In this document: positions 1-6,174 of the stretch, piece after piece
Position numbering within the stretch: the first letter of the stretch is position 1
How the letters are laid out: every line of letters begins with the position of its first letter
DNA from: JAAXKN01 sp050258415
Lineage (GTDB): Bacteria > Bacteroidota > Ignavibacteria > Ignavibacteriales > SURF-24
Direction of reading: 5' to 3'
NCBI GenBank assembly: GCA_050258415.1
Contig: JBLMYS010000228.1
Coordinates: 1-7,678, forward strand
Length of the DNA stretch: 7,678 nt
Translations under genes and position numbers: made by a program
The notes under the pieces: model-generated
Database searches by the model: none
Told to the model about the DNA's origin: nothing
Seen by the model: only the letters and a program-made list of their open reading frames with translations

Positions 1-2
1 CC

Positions 3-89
3 GCCCTGGCGGAAACGCTGGTAATTTGTAGAGGAATTCATGCAGGATTCTCTGCTCCAATATTATTTGGAAATGAGACTGAAGGATAA
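3..89 (+). CDS. Possible C-terminal tail of an unidentified protein (partial, left edge)
   Basis: One plus-strand frame is open from the window edge to a TAA at 87-89 and gives about 28 residues ending in GFSAPILFGNETEG. Codon choice looks ordinary, but the stretch is too short to assign to a family. A minus-strand frame across the same bases is also open to the edge, so even the strand is uncertain. I report it only because a gene running in from the left is plausible; no function is proposed. Confidence 0.2.
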   Translation, partial: ALAETLVICRGIHAGFSAPILFGNETEG

Positions 90-568
90 AAAGTGAGAAT
101 TGGACTTCGCGCCATTGTCATTTATCCATATAGAGTTCAGGCTTAAATGAGTGGCAAACGAAGTTTCAACTGCAAGAAAGCAATAAGATCATAAAAAAAC
201 AAAGTGTTTTACGGGTCGTACTTTCCCCTCAAGAGGCAAAATAAAAAAGCAATGATTTAGCGCAACAAAATAAAACATTAAATATGGCTGGAAGGCGTTG
301 ACTATCTTTTGATTTCGGAAAAGATGCGGCTCCGGGATTGAAAAATAAAGGTGAATCCTGAGTGTATCCGCTATAATTTTGAGGTCCTGAGGCTTTTTAT
401 GCCGTCCGGCATGAATGGTATCTTGAACCACTTCCTGACACCACTGAAATAGGAAAGGGTTCCTGACACCACTGCAGAAGCAAATAGTTTGTATACTTTC
501 ATCCCGGAATTGCTTAATTTTTATTATTCCCGGAACCGGGTTCTTCAAAGAATAATGGAAGTATTAAA
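90..568. other. Long region without a convincing gene, upstream of the 569-1537 gene
   Basis: I see no supported gene here. A 119-codon minus-strand frame (189-548) is open, but it begins with TTG, has no recognisable motif, and runs through the 14-nt repeat units, so I do not call it. The stretch contains two direct copies of the 14-nt unit (432-445 and 460-473), a small palindrome ATGCCGTCCGGCAT near 400-413, and a short dyad CCCGGAACCGGG at 529-540 in what would be the leader of the next gene. A TATACT hexamer lies at 492-497, but no matching -35 element is visible. Confidence 0.5.
432..473 (+). repeat. Two direct copies of the 14-nt unit TTCCTGACACCACT
   Basis: The 14-nt sequence TTCCTGACACCACT occurs at 432-445 and again, identically, at 460-473 (28 bp period). 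The same 14 nt forms both arms of the perfect stem-loop at 1550-1581, downstream of the next gene. Neither upstream copy has its matching left arm; only a 5-bp stem (AGGAA/TTCCT, 451-464) is possible at the second copy. They look like half-sites or degraded copies of a REP-like palindromic element. Confidence 0.75.
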
Positions 569-1537
569 ATGAATAATGACGATATAAATAAACACGTTAA
601 GAGAATTATCAACGACCAGAATAATATGCCGCTTGATGACTTCGACGGGCTTTCCGCTAACCAGATGGAACTGCTCCTCTATCACCCTTTTGAGGATAAT
701 AACCTCATTAATTTTGCCCCAAAGGCTGAAAATGGCATCTTTTCTGATAGCCCCGCATTCTTAATTGCTATGGATCTCCTTACTCTCATTCAGGAAGGCG
801 GAGGAATTAAACTTACTTCCAAGGGATTTCTGCCCCTAAAACTCGTTAAGTCTCTTTATGAAAAGGGATATTCTCTTGAGGACCAGATCGAAGAGGGCGA
901 AATTGAATTCCGCTTTGAATACGACTGGCTGCTGCTCTTTGTCGTAAAACAACTCCTCCTGATCACCGAAATTGCAGAGGTAAATGACAATACACTTTCC
1001 CTTACTAAAAAAGGCTCGGAAATCCTGGCGCAAAAATCTGACTATATGATCTATTTTGAACTGCTTACAGCCTTCTGCCTTGGTTTCAGCTGGGCCAGTA
1101 ACGACGGCTTTGAAAGCGAACAAATTGGCCAGATGGGCTTTATGTACGTGCTTTACCTGCTGAAAAAATACGGCAGAAAACCACTCGAGGCGTCTTTCTA
1201 CACACAGAAGTATTTCCAGGCTTTCCCGATGCTCCAACTGGATTCGGATATGGATGACGACTCCGAGGAGGAGGATGATTCGGAGTTGGATGATGAGCCG
1301 TTTTTGAAGAGTGATTCACTACTGGAAGATGATGCGGATATGGATGATGACTCTGATCCTGATGAGGACAGAATGTATTGCTTTGAACTCAGATTTTTTG
1401 ACAGATTCTGCCAGTGGTTCGGTCTTGCCGAGGTCGAGGAAGATTTTAGCATTTTGAACGATGAAGTCAGCTTTGAAATGTTTAAGAAATCCGGCGAGGT
1501 TAAAAGAAGCAGGCTGTTTGAGAGGATAATTATCTGA
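569..1537 (+). CDS. Uncharacterised cytoplasmic protein (QMxxLLYxPF family) with acidic insert
   Basis: The 322-residue protein has no signal peptide or membrane segment and is probably cytoplasmic. Its start NQMELLLYHPF (31-41), the middle YTQKYFQAFP (211-220) and the end CFELRFFDRFCQWFGL (271-286) resemble, from memory, a widespread family of hypothetical bacterial proteins whose N-terminus reads like LSxxQMHxLLYxPF; no biochemical role is known to me. Two LTxKG motifs, at 82-86 and 145-149, each follow helical sequence and resemble the wing of winged-helix folds, so nucleic-acid binding is possible but is inference. Between the conserved blocks, residues 225-268 form a very acidic insert with a repeated DxDMDDDS (225-232 and 255-262). 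The ATG at 569 has only a weak upstream GGAA. The gene sits between copies of a 14-nt repeat and converges on the beta-barrel gene. The ORF is solid; the function is unknown. Confidence 0.85.
   Translation: MNNDDINKHVKRIINDQNNMPLDDFDGLSANQMELLLYHPFEDNNLINFAPKAENGIFSDSPAFLIAMDLLTLIQEGGGIKLTSKGFLPLKLVKSLYEKGYSLEDQIEEGEIEFRFEYDWLLLFVVKQLLLITEIAEVNDNTLSLTKKGSEILAQKSDYMIYFELLTAFCLGFSWASNDGFESEQIGQMGFMYVLYLLKKYGRKPLEASFYTQKYFQAFPMLQLDSDMDDDSEEEDDSELDDEPFLKSDSLLEDDADMDDDSDPDEDRMYCFELRFFDRFCQWFGLAEVEEDFSILNDEVSFEMFKKSGEVKRSRLFERIII
1244..1362 (+). repeat. Internal 90-bp-spaced duplication coding the acidic insert
   Basis: GGATATGGATGACGACTC near 1246 recurs as GGATATGGATGATGACTC near 1336, exactly 90 bp (30 codons) later and in the same reading frame. 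Both copies encode DMDDDS within a run of Asp, Glu and Ser codons. The spacing suggests growth of the acidic insert by in-frame duplication followed by divergence, although low-complexity GAT/GAC/GAG expansion is an alternative. Confidence 0.6.
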
Positions 1538-1549
1538 AAGAGATTATTG

Positions 1550-1581
1550 AGTGGTGTCAGGAACCATTTCCTGACACCACT
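1550..1581. repeat. Perfect 14-bp stem-loop, REP-like, possible terminator
   Basis: The arms AGTGGTGTCAGGAA (1550-1563) and TTCCTGACACCACT (1568-1581) are exact reverse complements around a CCAT loop. The stem begins 13 nt after the stop codon of the 569-1537 gene and is followed by TAATTTTTC, so it may terminate that transcript, though the T tract is imperfect. Because the right arm is identical to the two units at 432-473, it is better viewed as a repeat-family palindrome that may also act as a terminator. It lies between two convergent genes. Confidence 0.75.
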
Positions 1582-1678
1582 TAATTTTTCATAATGCGCC
1601 TGGAAAATGTAAAAAGGTTTTACAAATGTAATGAATTTCAGTGGGAAATGTGCGCCGGGAGGTACTGAGACCGGACGA

Positions 1679-2365
1679 TTAAAAGTTATATCCTAATCCC
1701 AGCAGGGCTTCAGAGGTGATGAAGTCCTGGCTGTAATCGTCAAGGTTTCTTGCGCCTTTGTCGAACCAGATGGAATGCGTGTAGCGCAGTTTCAATTTGG
1801 ATGTAAAGTAAAAACTGCCGTCTTTGGATAGCGGAATATCATACATTACGAAGGCGTTTAATCCAATTCCTGATGATGCGAGACGGTCATAAATGGTATG
1901 ATTCTTCAAATTAAAATACAACCCTTTATAGAGGTCGAATGTCCTGTTTGTAATTACAAAGGACGGACCGGCACCATAGTACAAGCCCTCTGTGATATTC
2001 CAGATGCCCGGTTTGCCGACAAAGGCAAGATCTATATTATGAGAAGAAAGTTTTGCATCCCCCTGCATCCTGTAAATTACCTCTAAATCGGGTGACTGAA
2101 GCACGGGAGTACTTAGTATATCCTTTTTTGTAATCTGATGGTAGCTGTATTCCAGCATAACATTAAATCCGAATAGGTCCTCTTTCTGAAAAGACAGGCC
2201 GTAGGAAAGGCCTGCGCGGTATTTATCGTGGACCATTATGCCGTTTGAATTCTCGGAATTCCAGATATAATAGGTGAAGCCCGGGTTGAGGCTAATGCGG
2301 TTCTGTGAAAAGGAAGCGGAGCCAGCCGCCATAAACATTATAATGAGCAATATATATTTTTTCAT
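1679..2365 (-). CDS. Outer-membrane beta-barrel protein
   Basis: The 228-residue protein starts with a clear signal peptide (about 1-20, hydrophobic ILLIIMFMAAG, likely cut after SFS before Q21). The mature part alternates polar and hydrophobic or aromatic residues in strand-like stretches (for example 49-60, 66-76, 129-138, 185-199) and ends LLGLGYNF, with the C-terminal Phe typical of barrel proteins. The size fits small barrels of the PF13568/porin-like type; whether it is 8-stranded is not certain. It probably sits in the outer membrane as a small channel, receptor or structural protein; substrate unknown. Its ATG overlaps the TGA of the upstream lipoprotein gene (ATGA, 2362-2365), so the two are almost certainly co-transcribed and translationally coupled, suggesting that the products work together. 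It converges on the 569-1537 gene. Confidence 0.85.
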   Translation of the reverse strand: MKKYILLIIMFMAAGSASFSQNRISLNPGFTYYIWNSENSNGIMVHDKYRAGLSYGLSFQKEDLFGFNVMLEYSYHQITKKDILSTPVLQSPDLEVIYRMQGDAKLSSHNIDLAFVGKPGIWNITEGLYYGAGPSFVITNRTFDLYKGLYFNLKNHTIYDRLASSGIGLNAFVMYDIPLSKDGSFYFTSKLKLRYTHSIWFDKGARNLDDYSQDFITSEALLGLGYNF

Positions 2366-2682
2366 TCTTTCACCAGCAGTATTTTGTAAGTATTGATTTC
2401 ATGGTGACCGCTTTGCAGCCCTCTGATATCTTCCGTGCATACGTATACTCCTTCGGGAAGATTCAGTTCTTCAAAAGAATAAAAGTAGCGTCCCGCCATC
2501 AGGTCCTCATCTACAACGGTGGAAATTTGAGTCTTGTAGCTGTTCTTCAGCGTAATCTTTACGCGTGATTTCTCCAAAATTGTAAAGTTTACGCTTGATG
2601 ACTGTGAAGGTTCCAGGATGGAAGATTTGCAGCCATATAATGTTAATACCAGTAGCAATAAAGGAAGAAAAAGTTTTTTCAT
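2362..2682 (-). CDS. Small lipoprotein with a T9SS sorting-domain/FlgD-Ig-like fold
   Basis: The 106-residue protein has a lipoprotein signal: Lys-Lys, a Leu-rich core, and lipobox LYGC with the lipidated Cys at 18. The mature part is almost entirely one domain. Residues 31-82 align without gaps to residues 451-502 of the T9SS cargo at 4556-6115, sharing V41, T44, N47, T55, V57, E59, A63, G64, Y66, F70, L75, P76, G78 and Y80, and both end in a basic strand (ILLVKE versus LILMK). This is the beta-sandwich seen in class-A sorting domains and FlgD-Ig domains. It lacks the NYPNPFNP entry motif, so it is probably not itself a T9SS signal. It is first in a two-gene unit with the beta-barrel. The ATG at 2682 has an A-rich leader and no clear Shine-Dalgarno. 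The function is unknown; a periplasmic or surface partner of the barrel is an inference. Confidence 0.85.
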   Translation of the reverse strand: MKKLFLPLLLLVLTLYGCKSSILEPSQSSSVNFTILEKSRVKITLKNSYKTQISTVVDEDLMAGRYFYSFEELNLPEGVYVCTEDIRGLQSGHHEINTYKILLVKE

Positions 2683-2745
2683 TGTTGTTAAGTTTTGTTT
2701 ATATCATTGTGACTTTTTTTGATATAATCCCTAAAGCAGCACACA

Positions 2746-2775
2746 CAAAAATAATCTAAAGTTATAATTAGTCAA
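2746..2775 (-). promoter_or_regulatory. Candidate Bacteroidota-type promoter for the lipoprotein/barrel unit
   Basis: Read on the minus strand, TTG (2775-2773) is followed after 19 bp by TATTTTTG (2753-2746), a full match to the Bacteroidota -7 consensus TAnnTTTG with the expected TTG at -33. It lies about 63 bp before the lipoprotein ATG. The region is AT-rich, so a chance match is possible. Confidence 0.45.
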
Positions 2776-2912
2776 GATTTATTTATGCATAATATATGGA
2801 GGAACCGGCTAACAGATATAAAACCGCTAGCGTGGCCTTTGGGGTTTTATGACATGCTGCCGGAGGTGCTGGGAACAGTCTCGGGCTCAAAACCCAGGGC
2901 CTTCTTCCCCAT

Positions 2913-2940
2913 GGACTCCGGACCTTGGACCTTGGACCTA
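2913..2940 (+). repeat. Heptad tandem repeat GGACCTT, four units
   Basis: Four consecutive 7-mers read GGACTCC, GGACCTT, GGACCTT and GGACCTA. They lie between the divergent lipoprotein and aldo/keto reductase genes, about 65 bp before the latter. The surrounding 2783-2912 stretch holds no convincing gene; it contains one imperfect dyad, ATAAAACC (2818-2825) with GGTTTTAT (2843-2850). The role of the repeat is unknown. Confidence 0.7.
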
Positions 2941-3003
2941 TTATTTTTATATTGGTAATCAATAATCCGGAATATTTTAAAAATAAATTACAGGAATTAT
3001 AGA

Positions 3004-3996
3004 ATGACTTACCTGCCATCGGCTTCCAGATATGAGGACATGCCGTATAAAAGATGCGGCAGAAACGGCCTTAAACTTCCTCTTATATCTCTTGGACTCT
3101 GGATGAATTTCGGCGGCGTTAATGTTTATGAAAACAGCCGCAAAATGCTCTTCAGGGCTTTCGACCTGGGAATTACACATTTCGACCTCGCCAATAACTA
3201 CGGACCTCCCTACGGCAGCGCCGAGGAGACTTTCGGCAGCGTAATGGAGCACGACCTCAGGCCATACCGCGATGAGCTTGTAATTTCAACCAAGGCGGGC
3301 TATGATATGTGGCCGGGCCCCTACGGCAACTGGGGGTCGAGAAAGTACCTCATATCAAGCCTCGACCAGAGCCTGAAAAGAATGAAGCTCGATTATGTGG
3401 ATATATTCTATCACCACAGGCCCGATCCGGAGACGCCCATTGAGGAATCTATGATGGCCTTAGACCAGATAGTCCGCTCCGGAAAAGCTCTTTATGCGGG
3501 CATTTCAAACTACAACAACGAGCAGACGAAAAAGGCGATTGAGATCATGAAAGAGCTCGGTACGCCGTTTATAATCCATCAGGCAAAGTATAACATGTTC
3601 AACCGCTGGATTGAAGACGGGCTTCTCGATATACTGGATAAAAACGGAATGGGATGCATCGTATTTTCCCCTCTTGCACAGGGACTCCTTACTGATAAAT
3701 ACCTCAAAGGAATACCCGAAGGATCGCGCGCATCAAAAAGCTACAGCTCTCTTAAGGATCAGATAACGGATGACAAGGTAAGAAAGCTGAACGATCTTAA
3801 CAATATGGCAAAAGAGCGCGGGCAGACGCTGGCTCAGATGGCGCTTGCATGGACGCTCAGGCTTCCGGGCGTTACATCAACTCTCATTGGCGCAAGCAGC
3901 ACACAGCACATCGATGACGCCATTGCAATGCTCAGGAACCCCTCATTCAGTGAAGAGGAAATTAATAAGATAGATTTGATATTGTACAGTTTGTAG
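3004..3996 (+). CDS. gpr: Aldo/keto reductase, YghZ/Gpr-like (L-glyceraldehyde 3-phosphate reductase type)
   Basis: This 330-residue NADPH-dependent aldo/keto reductase follows E. coli YghZ (Gpr) along nearly its whole length, including GITHFDLANNYGPP (56-69), DELVISTKAGYDMWPGPYG (90-108) and SRKYLISSLDQSLKRM (112-127). The catalytic tetrad is visible as D61, Y66, K97 and H138. Cofactor-binding segments are SPLAQGLLT (222-230) and IGASS (295-299). Gpr of E. coli reduces L-glyceraldehyde 3-phosphate and methylglyoxal-type aldehydes, so cytosolic aldehyde detoxification is the likely role; the natural substrate here is not proven. The ATG at 3004 is favoured because MTYLPSASRYEDM lines up with the E. 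coli N-terminus and AGGAA lies 7 nt upstream. The C-terminus stops at LILYSL, roughly 15 residues earlier than in E. coli, just before a GC-rich repeat element. It appears monocistronic. Confidence 0.93.
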   Translation: MTYLPSASRYEDMPYKRCGRNGLKLPLISLGLWMNFGGVNVYENSRKMLFRAFDLGITHFDLANNYGPPYGSAEETFGSVMEHDLRPYRDELVISTKAGYDMWPGPYGNWGSRKYLISSLDQSLKRMKLDYVDIFYHHRPDPETPIEESMMALDQIVRSGKALYAGISNYNNEQTKKAIEIMKELGTPFIIHQAKYNMFNRWIEDGLLDILDKNGMGCIVFSPLAQGLLTDKYLKGIPEGSRASKSYSSLKDQITDDKVRKLNDLNNMAKERGQTLAQMALAWTLRLPGVTSTLIGASSTQHIDDAIAMLRNPSFSEEEINKIDLILYSL

Positions 3997-4015
3997 AAAA
4001 ATTTTCATCACCGCG

Positions 4016-4077
4016 GGGCGAGCCCTGCCTGCCGGCAGGCACGGCCTGCCTGCCGGCGGGCACGGCGCCGCTCGCCC
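4016..4077. repeat. GC-rich repeat: two 21-nt palindromic units inside an inverted repeat
   Basis: Two adjacent 21-nt units (4024-4044 and 4045-4065) differ at one base. Each is built on the palindrome TGCCTGCCGGCAGGCA, perfect at 4026-4041 and with one mismatch at 4047-4062. They are bracketed by GGGCGAGC (4016-4023) and its reverse complement GCTCGCCC (4070-4077). The block starts 19 bp after the aldo/keto reductase stop codon and is far richer in GC than its surroundings. It has the look of a dispersed intergenic repeat or very small non-autonomous element, and the strong structure could also stop transcription. No T tract follows it. Confidence 0.75.
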
Positions 4078-4092
4078 TACAATCCAACCATA

Positions 4093-4386
4093 TTAAATTA
4101 TTTCGCTTTGGCAAGGCGGATCTTCCATCTCCGCTTTCTCTAAATATAACGCGGCATCTTTATAATTGTTATTCATTAAGGCTATCTGTCCAATCCATTT
4201 ATAGGCAAAATTACTTTCTTTGTACCTTAATTACCTCTAAAGCAAATCCGAGACTTTTGGAAATTCTTTTTCTTTTATCAGCAGCGTTGCGGCTTTAAGG
4301 GAATTATTATTGAATATTTTTACCTCATTTTCCAAAATACAGTTGCATGTTTTATATTTATAAATTATTTTCCTGCTGGCAACTTT
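4093..4386 (-). pseudogene. Decayed TPR-repeat protein fragment with two in-frame stops
   Basis: On the minus strand one register runs from an upstream stop at 4387-4389 down to a TAA at 4093-4095, interrupted only by TAG (4237-4239) and TAA (4231-4233), two codons apart. The part after the stops reads WIGQIALMNNNYKDAALYLE followed by KAEMEDP. With Gly set at position 8 of the 34-residue TPR consensus, A11, Y17, A20, L24, A27 and P32 all fall in place. The part before the stops reads SLKAATLLIKEKEFPKVSDLL, compatible with a preceding TPR helix pair. Both pieces share one frame, which argues for point mutations in a former TPR gene, not for chance. The 5' end of the original gene is not visible. 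TPR proteins mediate protein-protein contacts; nothing more specific can be said. Confidence 0.55.
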
Positions 4387-4389
4387 TTA

Positions 4390-4555
4390 TGGCGTTTTGG
4401 CTGGTTTCCGGATTCCGGGGGTAAAAGGAAAAGGCTTAATCCTCAAAACTGCTTCATTTATTCTGCTTTTGCTGCTCAGAACCGGGCCGGTTAAAGATTT
4501 TTTCCTTTCATAATAATTAATTGGCTTAAGTATTCAACTTTTTCAGGATTACCTT
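4390..4555. other. Intergenic leader before the T9SS cargo gene
   Basis: No gene is supported here. The minus-strand register of the TPR remnant stays open further upstream, but the residues no longer look TPR-like. No clear TTG/TAnnTTTG promoter pair is visible. A weak ribosome-binding stretch CAGGATT lies at 4544-4550, before the ATG at 4556. Confidence 0.4.
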
Positions 4556-6115
4556 ATGAGAAAACTTTTACTTTTCATGCTCCTAATGCTCGTACTGACT
4601 GTCAGCTCTTCCTACAGTCAGATATCAAACCTGTCAGTCCTGGGCAAACCCACAGGTTTTACGGTAACCTCGGGTGATAATTTCGGCTGGAGCTTCAACG
4701 TGCCGAATGCAGGCGATACAACCCTCGTTCAGATCTGGCTCGATGCCGATCAGAACGGCGTCATCAATCCTTCAGTTGATGTGCTCTGGACATTCTTTAA
4801 CCAGATAGATGGCGACCCTCGCGGCCAGAACGGCCCGCCCGATGTGGACGGAACTGCCAACAAGACCGTTTCATTCCTGATGCCCCTTGGACTTGCACCC
4901 GCTCATTACGTGCTCCTTTTCAGAAACCACGGCCATTATACGACTGCCGCCGGTGTTGTAAACCATATGGCTTCTCCTGTATATAAGATTTCGGGAACGG
5001 TTACAGTTCCGGCCGGAATGAGCAGGAAAAACATTGTAATGTCACTTGAAGCCGAAAACAAAAACGGCAGCGGAACCTTCTGGGATGCTGTTACAGATGA
5101 AAACGGCAATTATACCATTGAAATGAACGCCGATACGGCAGGCAATCCCTGGACTGTAAGGCCGAACAACGCTTTCATTATGGGCGCTGCTGTCCTGAGC
5201 CCGATGGAAAAAGAGATGGTAATTTCACCAAAGCAGGCAGCATATACAGGCAACAACTTCACCTTTACGGCTCCCAGCGCTTCAGTATCGGGAAGGCTTA
5301 AAGATGACGCCGGTAACCCTGTTTTAGGTAGCGATGTAAGCATTATGGTCAGTCAGGGAGCTTTTTACCGCTATGGACAGACAGACACAGCCGGTGTGTT
5401 CCACCTGGGGCTTCTGGCAAACGAGGTGCCTCAGACATCTCTTATACTTGAATCCCATTCGCGTGACAATAATAACGTGCTTAATGCCTATTCCCAGATA
5501 GCCTCCATCAGCGCCGGCAACAATATTACACGCGATCTCATAATATTCAGTCAAAACGCCACAATTAAGGGTAAAGTTACAATAGACGGGCACGCCCCGG
5601 GCTTTATGGTGCAGCTTTCGTGCCTGAATTCCGATTCTTTGTTTGCCAATTTATGGACAGACACCGACGGCAACTTTACGGCAAATGTGACGAGCAAAGT
5701 TTATGATTATCTTATCTACCCGGTAATAAACTACATGAACGGCGGCACTTCTTACAACTTTAAGCCGTTAACAGCTCATCCGGGGCAGGCAGGCCTTGTC
5801 CTTAATCTTTCAACAACAACAGATGTAAAGAAAGAGAGTAATGCGGCTCCTTCGGAATTCAGCTTGTCGCAGAACTATCCAAATCCTTTCAACCCGTCTA
5901 CAACAATTAAGTACTCGGTTGCAAAGGACGGTTTTGTAAGCCTGACGGTTTATAATCTGATAGGAAGCAGGGTTGCAACTCTGGTAAGCGAATACAAGCC
6001 GGCAGGCCAATATTCAGCACATTTTGACGCCAGCAGCCTCCCGAGCGGAATTTACTTATACAAGCTTCAGTCGGGCAATGTCAGCGCATACAAGAAGCTG
6101 ATTCTGATGAAGTAA
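4556..6115 (+). CDS. Secreted multi-domain protein with T9SS class-A C-terminal sorting signal
   Basis: The 519-residue protein has a Sec signal peptide (about 1-21, MRKLLLFMLLMLVLTV core, likely cut before Q22). Residues 25-140 form a beta-rich domain with a calcium-loop-like DADQNGVINPSVD (63-75). Three carboxypeptidase-regulatory-like/Ig-type beta modules follow, starting at KISGTVTV (144), SVSGRLKD (243) and TIKGKVTI (336). Each carries the diagnostic turn at regular spacing: TDENGNYTI (180), TDTAGVFHL (276) and TDTDGNFTA (368). The C-terminus (about 432-519) is a T9SS type-A sorting domain beginning SLSQNYPNPFNPSTTI and ending KKLILMK, so the protein should cross the outer membrane by T9SS and be released or attached to the cell surface. 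No catalytic motif is recognised; adhesion, glycan binding or a structural role are possible. The start is supported by the signal peptide. It appears monocistronic, ending at a strong terminator. Confidence 0.92.
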   Translation: MRKLLLFMLLMLVLTVSSSYSQISNLSVLGKPTGFTVTSGDNFGWSFNVPNAGDTTLVQIWLDADQNGVINPSVDVLWTFFNQIDGDPRGQNGPPDVDGTANKTVSFLMPLGLAPAHYVLLFRNHGHYTTAAGVVNHMASPVYKISGTVTVPAGMSRKNIVMSLEAENKNGSGTFWDAVTDENGNYTIEMNADTAGNPWTVRPNNAFIMGAAVLSPMEKEMVISPKQAAYTGNNFTFTAPSASVSGRLKDDAGNPVLGSDVSIMVSQGAFYRYGQTDTAGVFHLGLLANEVPQTSLILESHSRDNNNVLNAYSQIASISAGNNITRDLIIFSQNATIKGKVTIDGHAPGFMVQLSCLNSDSLFANLWTDTDGNFTANVTSKVYDYLIYPVINYMNGGTSYNFKPLTAHPGQAGLVLNLSTTTDVKKESNAAPSEFSLSQNYPNPFNPSTTIKYSVAKDGFVSLTVYNLIGSRVATLVSEYKPAGQYSAHFDASSLPSGIYLYKLQSGNVSAYKKLILMK

Positions 6116-6132
6116 TTTATTATAAAGATAGT

Positions 6133-6167
6133 AAAAAGCCCCGGGTCGGATGATACGGGGCTTTTTT
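6133..6167. terminator. Bidirectional intrinsic terminator between convergent genes
   Basis: The arms AAAAAGCCCCG (6133-6143) and CGGGGCTTTTT (6156-6166) pair perfectly over 11 bp with a 12-nt loop, followed by a T run on the plus strand. The A run on the left gives a matching T run on the minus strand, so the same hairpin can end both the T9SS cargo transcript (stop at 6115) and the oxidoreductase transcript arriving from the right. Confidence 0.9.
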
Positions 6168-6174
6168 ATTTTAT

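Noticed and set aside
432..473. Start of a CRISPR array
   Set aside because: There are only two 14-nt copies with a 14-nt gap, too short for repeats and spacers, and no cas genes are present.
189..548. Minus-strand open frame of 119 codons
   Set aside because: It starts with TTG without a good ribosome site, has no recognisable motif, and its first third is translated from the 14-nt repeat units. Some codons look gene-like, so an old remnant cannot be excluded, but it is not supportable as a gene.
836..1452. Minus-strand frames opposite the 569-1537 gene, including a poly-Ser stretch
   Set aside because: They are antisense shadows; the Ser run is simply the complement of the Asp/Glu codons in the acidic insert.
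2783..3252. Two minus-strand frames overlapping the aldo/keto reductase start and the heptad repeat
   Set aside because: One translates the repeat region and the other is antisense to a clearly conserved enzyme; neither has family motifs or a ribosome site.
5110..6010. Three minus-strand frames inside the T9SS cargo gene
   Set aside because: They are antisense to a well-supported coding region with continuous domain structure, and none has a recognisable motif.
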